Notes: generated from the letters alone by a model not told the origin. 64,000 bases of DNA from JAHRAW01 sp965203265 (GCA_965203265.1 CBDBBV010000002.1:2108001-2172000), one strand, 5' to 3'. Positions 43,628 to 53,991 are shown, numbered from the stretch's first letter. Translations and numbers: made by a program.

Positions 43628-46156
43628 ATGAACGAAGCCACCGCTCGCATCAAGATCAATAAGCTGCTTGAGGAATCCGGCTGGCGTTTCTTCGCCGATG
43701 GGGACAAACCCGCCAACATCTGTCTGGAACCCGACGTTACGCTCAGTGCCTCCGAGTTTGACGACTTCGGCAATGATTTTGAGAAAACCTCCAAGGGGCA
43801 TATCGATTTCCTGTTGCTGGATAATAAAGGCAGACCGCTTATCGTCTTGGAAGCCAAATCGGAAAAGAAGGAACCGCTTGTCGGCAAGGAGCAGGCTCGC
43901 CGGTATGCGCGTTCGCAAAACTGCCGCTTCATCATCTTGTCGAACGGCAATCTGCATTATTTCTGGGACATCGAGCGCGGCAATCCACACATCATTACCT
44001 CGTTCCCGACGCCGGACTCGGTGTCCGGATACCGTGAACTGAAACCCGAACCGAATCGCCTGATCAGTGAACAAATTCGCGACGACTATATCGTCCGGAC
44101 CCAGCAACCGAACTACGCCCGAGAAGCGGCTTGGCAAAACGAGACCGAGCGGCCCGACTTCATCCGAGCCAACAATCTACGTTTCCTGCGCCCCTATCAA
44201 CTGAAGGCGGTTCATGCGCTACAGCGTGCCGTGAAAAATGGCAACGACCGGTTTTTGTTCGAGATGGCAACGGGCACGGGCAAAACCCTGACCGCAGCCG
44301 CCGTCATCAAGCTGTTCCTTCATTCCCGCAACGCCCAGCGCGTACTATTCCTTGTGGATCGCTTGGAATTGGAGGAACAGGCCCGCAAGGTTTTTACCGC
44401 TCTACTCTCCGCCGATTTCAAAACGCTCATCTACAAGGAAAATCGCGACGACTGGCGCCGTGCAGACATAGTCGTCAGTACCGTTCAATCCTTGTTGTTC
44501 AACAACAAGTACCGGCAACTTTTCTCACCCACGGACTTTGATTTGGTGATCTCCGATGAGGCGCATCGCTCGATTGGCGGCAATGCCAGAGCGGTATTCG
44601 ACTATTTCGTCGGTTACAAACTCGGCCTTACCGCCACCCCCCGCGACTACCTGAAGGGCTTCAATGCCGACAATCCGACCACCCGCGATCCCCGCGAGGC
44701 CGAGCGTCGGCTACTGAAGGACACCTACCGCACCTTCGGCTGTGAAAGCGGGCAGCCAACCTTTCGCTACTCCCTGCTCGATGGCGTGAAGGACGGTTTT
44801 CTGATCAATCCGACCGTGGTGGATGCGCGCACGGAAATAACTACCCAGCTTCTCTCCGAACAAGGCTTTGCCGTACCATTCATTGATGAGAGCGGCGAGG
44901 AGAAGGAAGAGATATACCGACTGGCCGATTTCGAGAAGAAATTCTTTTCTGAAGCGACCAATCAGCTTTTTTGTCAGACCTTTCTTGAACATGCGTTGCG
45001 CGACCCAATCAGTGGAGAGATAGGCAAATCCATCATCTTCGCCGTTAGCCAAAATCATGCGGCCAAGCTGACGCAGATTCTGAATGAGATGGCCGATCAC
45101 ATCTTCCCCGACAAATACCGATCGGACTTCGCCGTGCAGGTTACTTCGCATGTAGCGGATGCGCAACAATTCACCATCAACTTCACCAATAACCAACTGC
45201 GCGACTCAGGCAACTTCCTGACCAACTACAAGACCAGCAAGGCGCGCATCTGCGTAACGGTCGGCATGATGACCACCGGCTACGACTGCACCGACCTCCT
45301 GAACCTCGGCATGTTCCGGCCCATTTTTTCCCCCACCGACTTCGTCCAAATCAAGGGGCGCGGCACCCGCAAGCACGATTTCCGCGACCAACTTCCTGAT
45401 AAAACCCAAAAGGAGGCCGTCGCCAACCCCCATAAAACCGCCTTCAAACTTTTCGATTTCTTCGCCAACTGCGAATATTTTGAAACCGAGTTCAACTACG
45501 ATGAAGTGCTACAACTACCGGCTCAGGGCAATGAGTCAGGCGGGGAATCGATCATCCGCGATTTGGTCTATACCAGCACCCATTTGCATCGGGGGCCGGA
45601 CAACTTATCGAGAGTAGCGGAGCAAAAAATCGGCGCCGAGGGCATGAGAATCGACCGCATGCTCTTCGAGAGATTCGAAGACACGGTGAAAGAGGATGAG
45701 TTCATCGTCGCTAGCATAGAGGCCGGCGAGTGGGACAAGGTCATCGCATACATCAACGAGAAAATCTTCGACAAGCCCGAGGAATACTACAATCTGGACA
45801 AACTTCGTAAGGCCGCGGAGATCGATCGCCGCCTGACCCTACGCGAAATTCTCGAGAAAATCTTCGGGTTTATTCCGCACTTCAAATCCAAAAGCGAACT
45901 GCTCGAAGAGGAATTCGCCAAATTCATCGCCGACCACAAGCCCGACCAAGCCGAGGCGGTCCCGGCCATGAAACACTACTTCACGGCATATATCACCAGA
46001 AAACCAGTGCGTGATGCCATCGACAGCCGGGAATACACATCCCTTGCTACCAATTCGGCTTTTTCCACCCGAGATTTCATGGCCATCCCCGAGAAATACC
46101 GAACTCTCATACCCGAATACATCAAGGACTATGTTCTGGACCAGTTCGCCGCGTAA
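43628..46156 (+). CDS. hsdR: Type I restriction enzyme R subunit, second system
   Basis: An 842-residue HsdR. Nuclease residues D60 (GHIDFLLL) and E75-x-K77 (VLEAKSEK) precede the motor with Walker A FEMATGTGKTLTA (about 210-222), SDEAHRSIGG and GLTATPRDYLKG. The start at 43628 is chosen because the domain begins there and the upstream frame is non-coding. A TACAAT hexamer at about 43590 may be its -10. It is not closely similar to the first HsdR, so this is an independent system. Confidence 0.93.
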   Translation: MNEATARIKINKLLEESGWRFFADGDKPANICLEPDVTLSASEFDDFGNDFEKTSKGHIDFLLLDNKGRPLIVLEAKSEKKEPLVGKEQARRYARSQNCRFIILSNGNLHYFWDIERGNPHIITSFPTPDSVSGYRELKPEPNRLISEQIRDDYIVRTQQPNYAREAAWQNETERPDFIRANNLRFLRPYQLKAVHALQRAVKNGNDRFLFEMATGTGKTLTAAAVIKLFLHSRNAQRVLFLVDRLELEEQARKVFTALLSADFKTLIYKENRDDWRRADIVVSTVQSLLFNNKYRQLFSPTDFDLVISDEAHRSIGGNARAVFDYFVGYKLGLTATPRDYLKGFNADNPTTRDPREAERRLLKDTYRTFGCESGQPTFRYSLLDGVKDGFLINPTVVDARTEITTQLLSEQGFAVPFIDESGEEKEEIYRLADFEKKFFSEATNQLFCQTFLEHALRDPISGEIGKSIIFAVSQNHAAKLTQILNEMADHIFPDKYRSDFAVQVTSHVADAQQFTINFTNNQLRDSGNFLTNYKTSKARICVTVGMMTTGYDCTDLLNLGMFRPIFSPTDFVQIKGRGTRKHDFRDQLPDKTQKEAVANPHKTAFKLFDFFANCEYFETEFNYDEVLQLPAQGNESGGESIIRDLVYTSTHLHRGPDNLSRVAEQKIGAEGMRIDRMLFERFEDTVKEDEFIVASIEAGEWDKVIAYINEKIFDKPEEYYNLDKLRKAAEIDRRLTLREILEKIFGFIPHFKSKSELLEEEFAKFIADHKPDQAEAVPAMKHYFTAYITRKPVRDAIDSREYTSLATNSAFSTRDFMAIPEKYRTLIPEYIKDYVLDQFAA

Positions 46157-46177
46157 CTATTCGAACCCTGCCCATCC

Positions 46178-48628
46178 ATGCTGGACAACGAAACCAAGCG
46201 CCGTATCGACAATGCCCGCGACATCCTCGTGGGCAAGGTTCCCGATCCGAAAAGCCAAGTAGAGCAGATTACCATCGCCCTCATCTACAAATTCATGGAT
46301 GACATGGACGCCGAGAGCGAGGCACTTGGCGGCAAGCGCAAGTTCTTTGCCGGAGAGTTCGCCCGCTATGGCTGGCCGCAACTGGTACGCCCTGGCCTAA
46401 GCGGGCATGAAGTACTGAGTCGCTATGCCGATGCCATCACCCGGATGCCGGAAAATCCCGACATCCCGCCGCTGTTCCGCAACATATTCAAGAACGCCTA
46501 TCTGCCCTATCGCGACCCGGAGACCCTGCGCGCCTTTCTCCGAATCATCGACGAATTCGAATACGACCACAGCGAGCGCTTGGGCGATGCCTTTGAATAT
46601 CTGCTGTCCGTGCTCGGCGCTCAGGGCGACGCCGGACAATTTCGCACGCCGCGTCACATCATCGATTTCATCGTCTCCATTGTCGCCCCCGAGAAAAGCG
46701 AAACCATTCTGGATCCGGCCTGCGGCACCGCCGGATTCCTCATTTCCTCCTACAAGTACATACTGAGGGCCAACACCGACAAACACGGCAACAACACACT
46801 CACGCCGGATGAACGAAGCCGACTTGCCGACAACCTCACGGGTTACGACATCTCACCCGATATGGTGCGCTTATCGCTGGTGAACATGTATCTGCACGAT
46901 CTGCGCAACCCACAAATCCATGAATACGATACCCTGACCAGTGAAGACCGCTGGAACGAATACGCCGACGTCATTTTAGCCAACCCTCCGTTCATGTCGC
47001 CGCGAGGCGGCATACGCCCGCACAACCGCTTTTCGGTACAGTCCAACCGGAGCGAGGTGCTGTTCGTGGATTACATCGCCGAGCACCTGACTCCAACAGG
47101 ACGCGCCGGCATCATCGTGCCGGAGGGCATCATTTTTCAGCGCCAGCGGGCTTATAAACAGTTGCGCAAGATGTTGGTCGAAGAATATCTAGCGGCCGTA
47201 ATCTCTCTGCCGGCCGGCGTGTTCAACCCCTATACCGGCGTCAACACTTCCATCTTGATACTGGATAGAGCGCTGGCGAAACGGGCGGACAACATCGCTT
47301 TTTTCAAGGTGGGAAATGACGGCTATAGTTTGGGTGCCCAACGCCACCCCATTGACAAGAACGACCTTCCAAAGGTTCAAAGTGAGATTACCGAGTACAT
47401 CCGCCGTATGCGGGCAGGTGAACCGCTGGCCGATTTCCAACCTATGCTGGGTTTCGTTGTTGAAAAGGAAAGGATAATTGCAGACGGGGAGTACAGTCTC
47501 ATCGGAGAAAGATATAGAGAAAGTAGAGTGGAGAGATCCACTTATCCATTAGTTTCATTAGGTGATATTTGTGAGCTAGTACGAGGCGTTACTTATAAAA
47601 AGACTGATGAAACACAGGAAGGCGGGCATGAAATTCTTCGTGCAAATAATATAAACAAAGATACATCGACGCTTGATTTGCTAGAAATCAAGCGAGTTTC
47701 TGGGTTGGTACTGTTCTCCGAAGAAAAGTTGCTTCGCAAGAATGACATTCTCATCTGCTTGGCCAGTGGTAGCAAAAGTCACATAGGAAAGGTTGCTTTT
47801 ATTAGTCGTAATACCCAGTATTATTTCGGTGGATTCATGGGGGCTATCCGCGTTAACTTTGACATGGTTGATTCCCGTTATCTTTTTCAGCAACTCCGTC
47901 AAAAGAGATTCAATGATTTTCTGAGCAAACAAATCGCCGGAGCAAATATCAAAAACCTTGGAGCAAACCTTCTTTATAGATTTCAGGTTCCCTTACCTCC
48001 CTTGGAAATACAAAAAGAAATTGTAATGGAAATTGAGAATTATCAAAAGGTAATAGACGGAGCACGGGCTGTGATTGAAAATTACAAACCGCATATCAAC
48101 GTTGATCCAGCATGGCCGCTTGTGAAATTGGGAGAATTTTGTGAAATCAGAAAAGGAACGGCGATTACCCGAAAGGAAGTTCTTGATGGCCCGATTCCCG
48201 TAATAGCAGGCGGCCAACGTCCTTCCGCTTTTCATAACCAATCAAATCGAACGGGCGAAACAATCACTGTCAGCGCATCTGGGGCATATGCTGGATATGC
48301 TTCCTATTTCAATGAACCGATATTTGCCTCCGATTGCTCGACAATAAAAGCCAAAGACGAACGATTTATAAATAAGTTCATATTTCATGCCTTAAAATTC
48401 AAGCAACCAGAACTCTACAAACTTCAAGTCGGCATGGGTCAACCACATGTCTATTCCAAGGATTTATCATTATTTCAAATACCCATCCCACCCATAGAAG
48501 TGCAACAAGAAATCGTGGCGGAAATAGAAGAAGAGCAGGCTCTGATTGCTGCCAATCAGAAACTCATCGAACGTTTTGAAAGAAAGATACAAACCACCAT
48601 CGCCCGTATATGGAATAAGGACGATTAA
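46178..48628 (+). CDS. Fused type I M and S subunits (HsdM-HsdS)
   Basis: An 816-residue natural fusion. Residues 1-450 are HsdM with DPACGTAGFLIS (near 186), NPPFMSPRGG (near 268) and the N-terminal helical domain. From about 460 follow two target recognition domains with helices entering at PLPPLEIQKEIVMEIE and IPPIEVQQEIVAEIEEE. One polypeptide would thus both recognise and methylate. The S part is more AT-rich than the M part, which supports its origin by gene fusion or exchange. The DUF3644 gene starts two bases after the stop. Confidence 0.93.
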   Translation: MLDNETKRRIDNARDILVGKVPDPKSQVEQITIALIYKFMDDMDAESEALGGKRKFFAGEFARYGWPQLVRPGLSGHEVLSRYADAITRMPENPDIPPLFRNIFKNAYLPYRDPETLRAFLRIIDEFEYDHSERLGDAFEYLLSVLGAQGDAGQFRTPRHIIDFIVSIVAPEKSETILDPACGTAGFLISSYKYILRANTDKHGNNTLTPDERSRLADNLTGYDISPDMVRLSLVNMYLHDLRNPQIHEYDTLTSEDRWNEYADVILANPPFMSPRGGIRPHNRFSVQSNRSEVLFVDYIAEHLTPTGRAGIIVPEGIIFQRQRAYKQLRKMLVEEYLAAVISLPAGVFNPYTGVNTSILILDRALAKRADNIAFFKVGNDGYSLGAQRHPIDKNDLPKVQSEITEYIRRMRAGEPLADFQPMLGFVVEKERIIADGEYSLIGERYRESRVERSTYPLVSLGDICELVRGVTYKKTDETQEGGHEILRANNINKDTSTLDLLEIKRVSGLVLFSEEKLLRKNDILICLASGSKSHIGKVAFISRNTQYYFGGFMGAIRVNFDMVDSRYLFQQLRQKRFNDFLSKQIAGANIKNLGANLLYRFQVPLPPLEIQKEIVMEIENYQKVIDGARAVIENYKPHINVDPAWPLVKLGEFCEIRKGTAITRKEVLDGPIPVIAGGQRPSAFHNQSNRTGETITVSASGAYAGYASYFNEPIFASDCSTIKAKDERFINKFIFHALKFKQPELYKLQVGMGQPHVYSKDLSLFQIPIPPIEVQQEIVAEIEEEQALIAANQKLIERFERKIQTTIARIWNKDD

Positions 48629-48630
48629 TA

Positions 48631-49608
48631 ATGGCTGCCGAGAAAAAAGTGGTTAGAAAACGTGGCCCATCGGTGAAAAAACAATTGCTTCACAAGTCGC
48701 GTGAAGCGGCCCTCACTGCCGTTCAAATTTTCAACAATCCTCTCACGACCTTCAAAACCGAAACGTTCATTGTGCTTATAAACATCGCTTGGACCTATCT
48801 TTTGCACTCGTACTATCAACGCGAAAAAGTTGAATATCGTTATTATGAACAAAGAGGGAAAAGACGTAAATTTGCCCACGGCAAATCAGGAGCATACAGA
48901 TACTGGGAATTGAATAAATGCCTTGATAGCAGAGATTGTCCATTGGATTCTCCAACCAAAAACAATCTCAAATTTCTGATCGACTTGCGAAATGAAATCG
49001 TCCACCATCAATCAGCTGGGGTCGATGTACGACTATCAGGACGTTATCTTGCTTGCTGCCTCAATTACGAACGGTATATTTGTGAGTTATTCGGCGAGCA
49101 ATATTCCCTCGGCAACGAAGTCGCTTTCACACTCCAATTCCGCGACCTTACCACTCCGACATCTGAAGAAGCCGCCGCTCCATTGCCATCCAATGTTGCA
49201 AATTACATTCGGGAGTTTGATTCGGAATTGTCAGATGAAGACATGAAATCACCCCATTTCCGGCGTCGGTTTATTTTTACACCCGTAGTAACCAACAGCA
49301 GGAAACAATCAGATGAAGTAATCAAATTTGTACCTTTCGACTCCGATCTTGGGAAAGAAATCAACGCCAAGTATGCTCTATTGAAAGAAACCGAACAAAC
49401 CAAATACCTACCAAAACAAATTGTCACAAAGATGAACGAAGAAGGATACACAAGTTTCACAATTCCTCTCCACACGAGACTCTGGCAAAAACTCGATGGA
49501 AAAAACTCCGGCAAGGGCTATGGGGTTTTAGTCGCAGGCCGCGATTGGTATTGGTACGAGCGGTGGGTGAATTTAGTTCGGAAACATTGCAAGGAAAACA
49601 ATCTCTGA
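48631..49608 (+). CDS. DUF3644 protein with HEPN-like motif
   Basis: A 325-residue protein of DUF3644 type. LHKSREAALTAVQIFNNPLT and VLINIAWTYLLHSYYQ are the family opening. LIDLRNEIVHHQSAG gives an R-x4-H motif like the HEPN ribonuclease site. It is two bases behind the M-S gene, so it belongs to the RM operon. An RNase effector or abortive infection role is plausible but inferred. AT-rich. Confidence 0.75.
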   Translation: MAAEKKVVRKRGPSVKKQLLHKSREAALTAVQIFNNPLTTFKTETFIVLINIAWTYLLHSYYQREKVEYRYYEQRGKRRKFAHGKSGAYRYWELNKCLDSRDCPLDSPTKNNLKFLIDLRNEIVHHQSAGVDVRLSGRYLACCLNYERYICELFGEQYSLGNEVAFTLQFRDLTTPTSEEAAAPLPSNVANYIREFDSELSDEDMKSPHFRRRFIFTPVVTNSRKQSDEVIKFVPFDSDLGKEINAKYALLKETEQTKYLPKQIVTKMNEEGYTSFTIPLHTRLWQKLDGKNSGKGYGVLVAGRDWYWYERWVNLVRKHCKENNL

Positions 49609-49620
49609 TCCACCCCCGCA

Positions 49621-50700
49621 CTACCCCCGCACACCATCCAACCCCCGCCGCAAACTTCGCCCACCACCAATTCCACCACGCACACCATCAACGATTTCCC
49701 GAATCAGTTTCGGGCCGCGGTAGATGAAGCCGGTGTACAGCTGCACCAACTCCGCGCCCACCTGAAATTTCTCCAGTGCGCTTTCGGCGGAGTCGATGCC
49801 GCCGATGCCGATGAGCGGGATTTCTCCCTGTAGGTTGCGGAACAGTCGGTCGACGGCGGCGGTCGAGGGTGCTGCCAGTGGCGAGCCGCTCAGGCCGCCG
49901 GTTTCGGTGGCGTGGGCGTGGCCTTCCACGCCGGTTCGTGATGAGGTGGTGTTGGTGGCCGCCAAGCCGTCTATGTGGTGTTTGCGCGATAGTTTGGCAA
50001 TGGCGTCCAGCGCCGCGCTGTCTAAATCCGGTGCGATCTTCAGCACCAGCGGCACGCGCCGCCCGCACTCGTCCGCCAATGCCGTGCGCCTGCGATCCAG
50101 TGCGCCGAGTAGCGGGTCGAGGGCGTCGTCTCGCTGCAACTTGCGTAGGTCGGGCGTGTTGGGGGAGGAGATGTTGATGGCGATGTAGTCGGCCTCGGTA
50201 TGTAGAGATTCGAGGCAGGCGAGATAGTCGTCTACGGCGCGCGCCATTGGGGTCGCGGCGTTTTTGCCGATGTTGATTCCCTTGATGATGCGGCCATCGG
50301 CACGCGCCACATTTTCGCGAAATCGCTCCAAGCCGTCGCTGTTGAAGCCCATGCGGTTGATGAGGGCATTGTGCTCGCGCAGGCGAAACACGCGCGGTTT
50401 GGGATTGCCCGATTGCGGTAGGGGTGTCACGGTGCCCAGTTCGACCCAGCCGAAACCTAGGGCATGCAGGGCGTTGCAGGCGTTTCCCTGTTTGTCCAGT
50501 CCGGCGGCCAGGCCCACCGGGTTGGGAAACGAAATGCCCATGACCTCGTGCGGCAGCGGCGCAAGTCGCGCGCGATGGGTTTTGTCCAGCAGTCCGGTGA
50601 GGAAGCCGCTGCGGGAAATTTTCGCCAACCCGCCGAGGATCAGGTCATGGGCGGCCTCCGCCTCCAACTTGAACAGGATTCGACTCAGCGTGGAATACAT
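49621..50700 (-). CDS. pyrD: Dihydroorotate dehydrogenase (quinone), class 2
   Basis: A 359-residue FMN enzyme of pyrimidine synthesis using quinone at the membrane. Class 2 features are the N-terminal amphipathic helix (LSRILFKLEAEAAHDLIL), NPVGLAAGLDKQGN and the catalytic serine in NISSPNTPDLRKLQ. FMN-binding GIGGIDSAESALEK and QLYTGFIYRGP are present. The C-terminus continues in a Gly/Arg-rich tail (GGIGGGRSLRRGLDG), longer than usual. Confidence 0.96.
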   Translation of the reverse strand: MYSTLSRILFKLEAEAAHDLILGGLAKISRSGFLTGLLDKTHRARLAPLPHEVMGISFPNPVGLAAGLDKQGNACNALHALGFGWVELGTVTPLPQSGNPKPRVFRLREHNALINRMGFNSDGLERFRENVARADGRIIKGINIGKNAATPMARAVDDYLACLESLHTEADYIAINISSPNTPDLRKLQRDDALDPLLGALDRRRTALADECGRRVPLVLKIAPDLDSAALDAIAKLSRKHHIDGLAATNTTSSRTGVEGHAHATETGGLSGSPLAAPSTAAVDRLFRNLQGEIPLIGIGGIDSAESALEKFQVGAELVQLYTGFIYRGPKLIREIVDGVRGGIGGGRSLRRGLDGVRG

Positions 50701-50759
50701 GTTCGGCGATCCGTTACCAGATCATCTCACCGCCGACGGCGGCGCAAGCAGGCCGGCCG

Positions 50760-52142
50760 TCACTGCTTGGCCGCGATTCCGGCGCGCCCGGTGTAGTCGG
50801 CCGGCGTCATCGCCAACAACCGCTGCTTCGCCTCGTCGGGAATCGCCAGCGTCTCGATGAACGCTCGCAGGGACTCGCGGTCAATGCCCTGCGCGCCGCG
50901 GGTGAATGCCTTGAGTTTTTCGTAGGGCTGCTCGATGCCGTAGCGTCGCATGACCGTCTGGATGGGCTCGGCCAGCACCTCCCAGCTGTGGTCGAGGTCG
51001 TGTTGCAGCCGCTCGGCGTCCAGTTCCAATTTGGACAGTCCCTTCAAGGTGGATTCAACGGCCAACATGCCGTGGCCGACGGCGACGCCGAGGTTTCGCA
51101 GCACGGTGGAGTCGCTCAGATCCCGTTGCCAGCGGCTGATGGGCAGTTTGGCGGCGAAGTGTTGTAGGAGGGCGTTGGATACGCCCAGATTGCCCTCGGC
51201 GTTCTCGAAGTCGATGGGGTTGACCTTGTGCGGCATGGCGCTCGAACCGACTTCTCCGGAGACGGTTTTCTGGCGGAAATAGCCGAGGGAAATGTATCCC
51301 CAGAGATCGCGGGTGAGGTCGATCAGTATGGTGTTGAATCTCGCCAAGCCGTGGCACAGTTCGGCTAGGTAGTCGTGCGGTTCGATCTGCGTGGTCATTG
51401 GCTGATAGATCAGCCCCAATCCGGTTACGAAGGCGGTGGCGATGGCCGGCCAGTCCAGTTGCGGGTAGGCGGCCAAGTGCGCGTTGAAGTTTCCCGTGGC
51501 GCCGTTGAATTTTCCGAACATTTGCTGGCGGGCGATTTTTTTGAGGCTACGGTCTAGGCGGTGGGCGAAGTTGGCCAGCTCCTTGCCCATGGTGGTCGGG
51601 CTGGCCGGTTGGCCGTGGGTGCGGGCGAGCATGGGTTGGTCGGCGTATTTCCTCGACAGGCGGCGAATTTGCGCAGTCATCTTGCGCATTTGCGGCACTA
51701 GAACTTCCTCTCGGGCGCGCTTGAGGGTGATGGCGCAGGCGAGATTGTTGATGTCCTCGGAGGTGCAGGCGAAGTGGATGAATTCGCGCGCCGCGACCAG
51801 CGATTCGTGTCCGTGAATGGCTTCCTTGAGGAAATACTCCACGGCCTTCACATCGTGATTGGTGTCGGCCTCGATGGCCTTCACCCGATCTGCATCCGCC
51901 GGTGAAAAATCCCCCGCCAATGCGCGCAGAAACAGTTTGTCGGCGGCGGAGAATTCAGGTATCTCGACGATTTCGGGCTGTTCCGACAGGTGGATGAACC
52001 ACTCCACTTCGACCTCGACACGAGCGCGAATGAGGGCGAATTCGCTGAAATATATTCTCAGCGGGGCGGTCTTTCGATGATAGCGTCCGTCCAGCGGGGA
52101 AAGCGCGGTGAGCGCAGTGAGCGGGAGCGAATCGTTGGCCAC
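50760..52142 (-). CDS. purB: Adenylosuccinate lyase
   Basis: A 460-residue lyase of purine synthesis. The signature GEVGSSAMPHKVNPIDFEN and block THGQPASPTTMGKELAN are clear, and the N-terminal LTALSPLDGRYH matches the long gammaproteobacterial PurB. The start is taken as GTG 52142 because an upstream ATG at 52181 lies inside a strong extended -10 promoter. It follows mnmA on the same strand; in enterobacteria hflD lies between them, but here it is absent. Confidence 0.95.
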   Translation of the reverse strand: MANDSLPLTALTALSPLDGRYHRKTAPLRIYFSEFALIRARVEVEVEWFIHLSEQPEIVEIPEFSAADKLFLRALAGDFSPADADRVKAIEADTNHDVKAVEYFLKEAIHGHESLVAAREFIHFACTSEDINNLACAITLKRAREEVLVPQMRKMTAQIRRLSRKYADQPMLARTHGQPASPTTMGKELANFAHRLDRSLKKIARQQMFGKFNGATGNFNAHLAAYPQLDWPAIATAFVTGLGLIYQPMTTQIEPHDYLAELCHGLARFNTILIDLTRDLWGYISLGYFRQKTVSGEVGSSAMPHKVNPIDFENAEGNLGVSNALLQHFAAKLPISRWQRDLSDSTVLRNLGVAVGHGMLAVESTLKGLSKLELDAERLQHDLDHSWEVLAEPIQTVMRRYGIEQPYEKLKAFTRGAQGIDRESLRAFIETLAIPDEAKQRLLAMTPADYTGRAGIAAKQ

Positions 52143-52176
52143 GGGTGGACGCTTGGGTGGGTGCTGGAACCGCGTG

Positions 52177-52185
52177 ATCATATCA
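52177..52185 (-). promoter_or_regulatory. Extended -10 promoter of purB
   Basis: On the minus strand TGATATGAT gives an extended -10 with hexamer TATGAT at 52182-52177, about 35 bases before the GTG start. It implies that the ATG in the same hexamer is not the start codon. Confidence 0.55.
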
Positions 52186-52211
52186 CAGCCCCCGACCGGC
52201 ATTCGGCGCGC

Positions 52212-53282
52212 TCAATTAGACGCCGAGCGAATGATGCCGCCGCCGAGGCAGATGTCCTGCCGATAGAACACGATGGATTGCCCCGGGGTGACGGCCCATT
52301 GGGGCTCGTCGAATTCGATGCGCGATTCCTCCGGCTCGATCATCAAGATGACGCAGTCTTGATCGGCCTGCCGATAGCGCGTCTTGGCGGTACACCGAGC
52401 CGGCAGGGTGGGCGGCTTTCCCTCTACCCAATGCAGATTTTCGGCAAACACGATGCGCTTCAGCAGCGCCGGATGATCATGCCCCTGCACCACATACACG
52501 ATGTTGCGCGCGATGTCCTTGTCGGCCACATGCCAAGCTTCCCCGGGCCCGCCGATGCCGAGGCCGCGGCGCTGCCCGATGGTGTAGTGAAAGGCTCCCG
52601 AATGGCGACCCACGATCTCCCCATTCAGCGTTTTCACCACGCCCGCGCGCGCCGGTAGGTAGCGACCGAGGAAGTCGTTGAAGCGCCGTTCGCCGATGAA
52701 GCAGATGCCGGTGCTGTCCTTCTTGTCGTGGGTGGACAGGCCGAGTTGCCGCGCCGTTTGTCGCACCTGCGCCTTGCGCATTTCACCGATCGGGAATCTG
52801 GAGCGGCGCAGGGCGTCTTGCCCCAGAGTGTGCAGGAAATAGCTCTGATCCTTGTCGCCATCTCGCCCCTTACGCAGCAGAAAGTGCTGCTCTCGCCGCG
52901 CCAGCCGCGCATAGTGGCCGGTGGCGATGCAGTCGGCGCCGAGGCGCAGGGCGCAGTCGAGGAATTCCTTGAATTTGATTTCCTTGTTGCACAGCACATC
53001 CGGATTCGGCGTGCGCCCGTTTCGATATTCCTGCAGGAAATGCTGGAATACCCGCGTCCAGTATTCGTAGGAAAAATTGATGGTGCGAAGTTCGATGCCC
53101 AGTTGCCGACACACTTCCTCGGCGTCGGCCAAGTCGGCGGCGGCGGCGCAGTATTCCGCGTCGTCGTCGTCCTCCCAATTCTTCATGAACAGGCCGGTAA
53201 CCTGATGCCCCGCCTCGAGCAGTTTGGCCGCCGCCACCGACGAGTCGACCCCGCCCGACATGCCCACCACGACTTTGTCCAC
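52212..53282 (-). CDS. mnmA: tRNA-specific 2-thiouridylase MnmA
   Basis: A 356-residue enzyme thiolating U34 of Glu, Gln and Lys tRNAs. The PP-loop VVGMSGGVDSSVAA opens the protein. The catalytic cysteines lie in NPDVLCNKEIKF and DSTGICFIGERRF. The start is GTG 53282. The sulfur may come through other relay proteins not in this window. Confidence 0.96.
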   Translation of the reverse strand: MDKVVVGMSGGVDSSVAAAKLLEAGHQVTGLFMKNWEDDDDAEYCAAAADLADAEEVCRQLGIELRTINFSYEYWTRVFQHFLQEYRNGRTPNPDVLCNKEIKFKEFLDCALRLGADCIATGHYARLARREQHFLLRKGRDGDKDQSYFLHTLGQDALRRSRFPIGEMRKAQVRQTARQLGLSTHDKKDSTGICFIGERRFNDFLGRYLPARAGVVKTLNGEIVGRHSGAFHYTIGQRRGLGIGGPGEAWHVADKDIARNIVYVVQGHDHPALLKRIVFAENLHWVEGKPPTLPARCTAKTRYRQADQDCVILMIEPEESRIEFDEPQWAVTPGQSIVFYRQDICLGGGIIRSASN

Positions 53283-53313
53283 TTGCGTTTGCCGCAGGTC
53301 GTTGCCGCCGCCG

Positions 53314-53991
53314 CTATTGGCCGCGCAGGAAACGATGCCACAGCGAGCGCTCGATTTCCTCGCCCTCCTCGTCGGGGGAATTGTCCACCACCGCGGTCAG
53401 CGGGCTGATGTCCTCCCACTGCTCGCTTTTTTGCACCGTCGGCAGATAGCCGTTGGGCTGGAACCAGGAATCGATGACGAAACGCTCGCCGCTGATTCGC
53501 TCCTGCACCTGCCCGGCCCAGTGTTGGTCGAACAGGGAGCGGCGATAGGCGGCTTCGAGCACGATGTGATGGCGCAACAAGCCGAGATTGGCGAACAGCC
53601 GCAGATAGGTGGTGGTGTTGACCGCCTCGTCGATGCAATCGAGTTGGCCGGGGAAGATGTCGGGATCGTCATATGGCGGCAGACTGGCCGCCAAGTCCTT
53701 GTGAGTCGGGGTGTGCCGGCCGATCACCACTTCCATCCAGCCGATGGCCTTCTTCATCTGCACGCGCTCCTCGGCGGGTGTCGCCGCCGCCGGATAAAAC
53801 CAGCCGGCCACGCTACCCCATTCGTCGGACGACAGGGCAACCGTGTCGCGGCGCTTGCAGCCGAAGTCGTAACACACCGGTATGGCGGATGGCGAGGACG
53901 CCTCGAGAGACGGGATTTGCAAGCGTCCGGCCCAGGCGGTTGTGGCCCAGGTGCAAACCAGTAGCAGCGAGAAAGCGATCAGTCGTTTCAT
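53314..53991 (-). CDS. Periplasmic protein of unknown function
   Basis: A 225-residue protein with signal peptide MKRLIAFSLLLVCTWATTAWA. The mature part has GQLDCIDEAVNTTTYLRLF and a later RHHIVLEAAYRR. The Cys in an acidic-Asn context is reminiscent of cysteine-peptidase-like folds, but there is no proof. I do not recognise a named family; homologues seem common in gammaproteobacteria. Confidence 0.75.
   Translation of the reverse strand: MKRLIAFSLLLVCTWATTAWAGRLQIPSLEASSPSAIPVCYDFGCKRRDTVALSSDEWGSVAGWFYPAAATPAEERVQMKKAIGWMEVVIGRHTPTHKDLAASLPPYDDPDIFPGQLDCIDEAVNTTTYLRLFANLGLLRHHIVLEAAYRRSLFDQHWAGQVQERISGERFVIDSWFQPNGYLPTVQKSEQWEDISPLTAVVDNSPDEEGEEIERSLWHRFLRGQ

Noticed and set aside
52143..52202. 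Longer purB N-terminus from the ATG at 52181
   Set aside because: That ATG lies inside the TATGAT -10 element, and homologues begin near the GTG at 52142.
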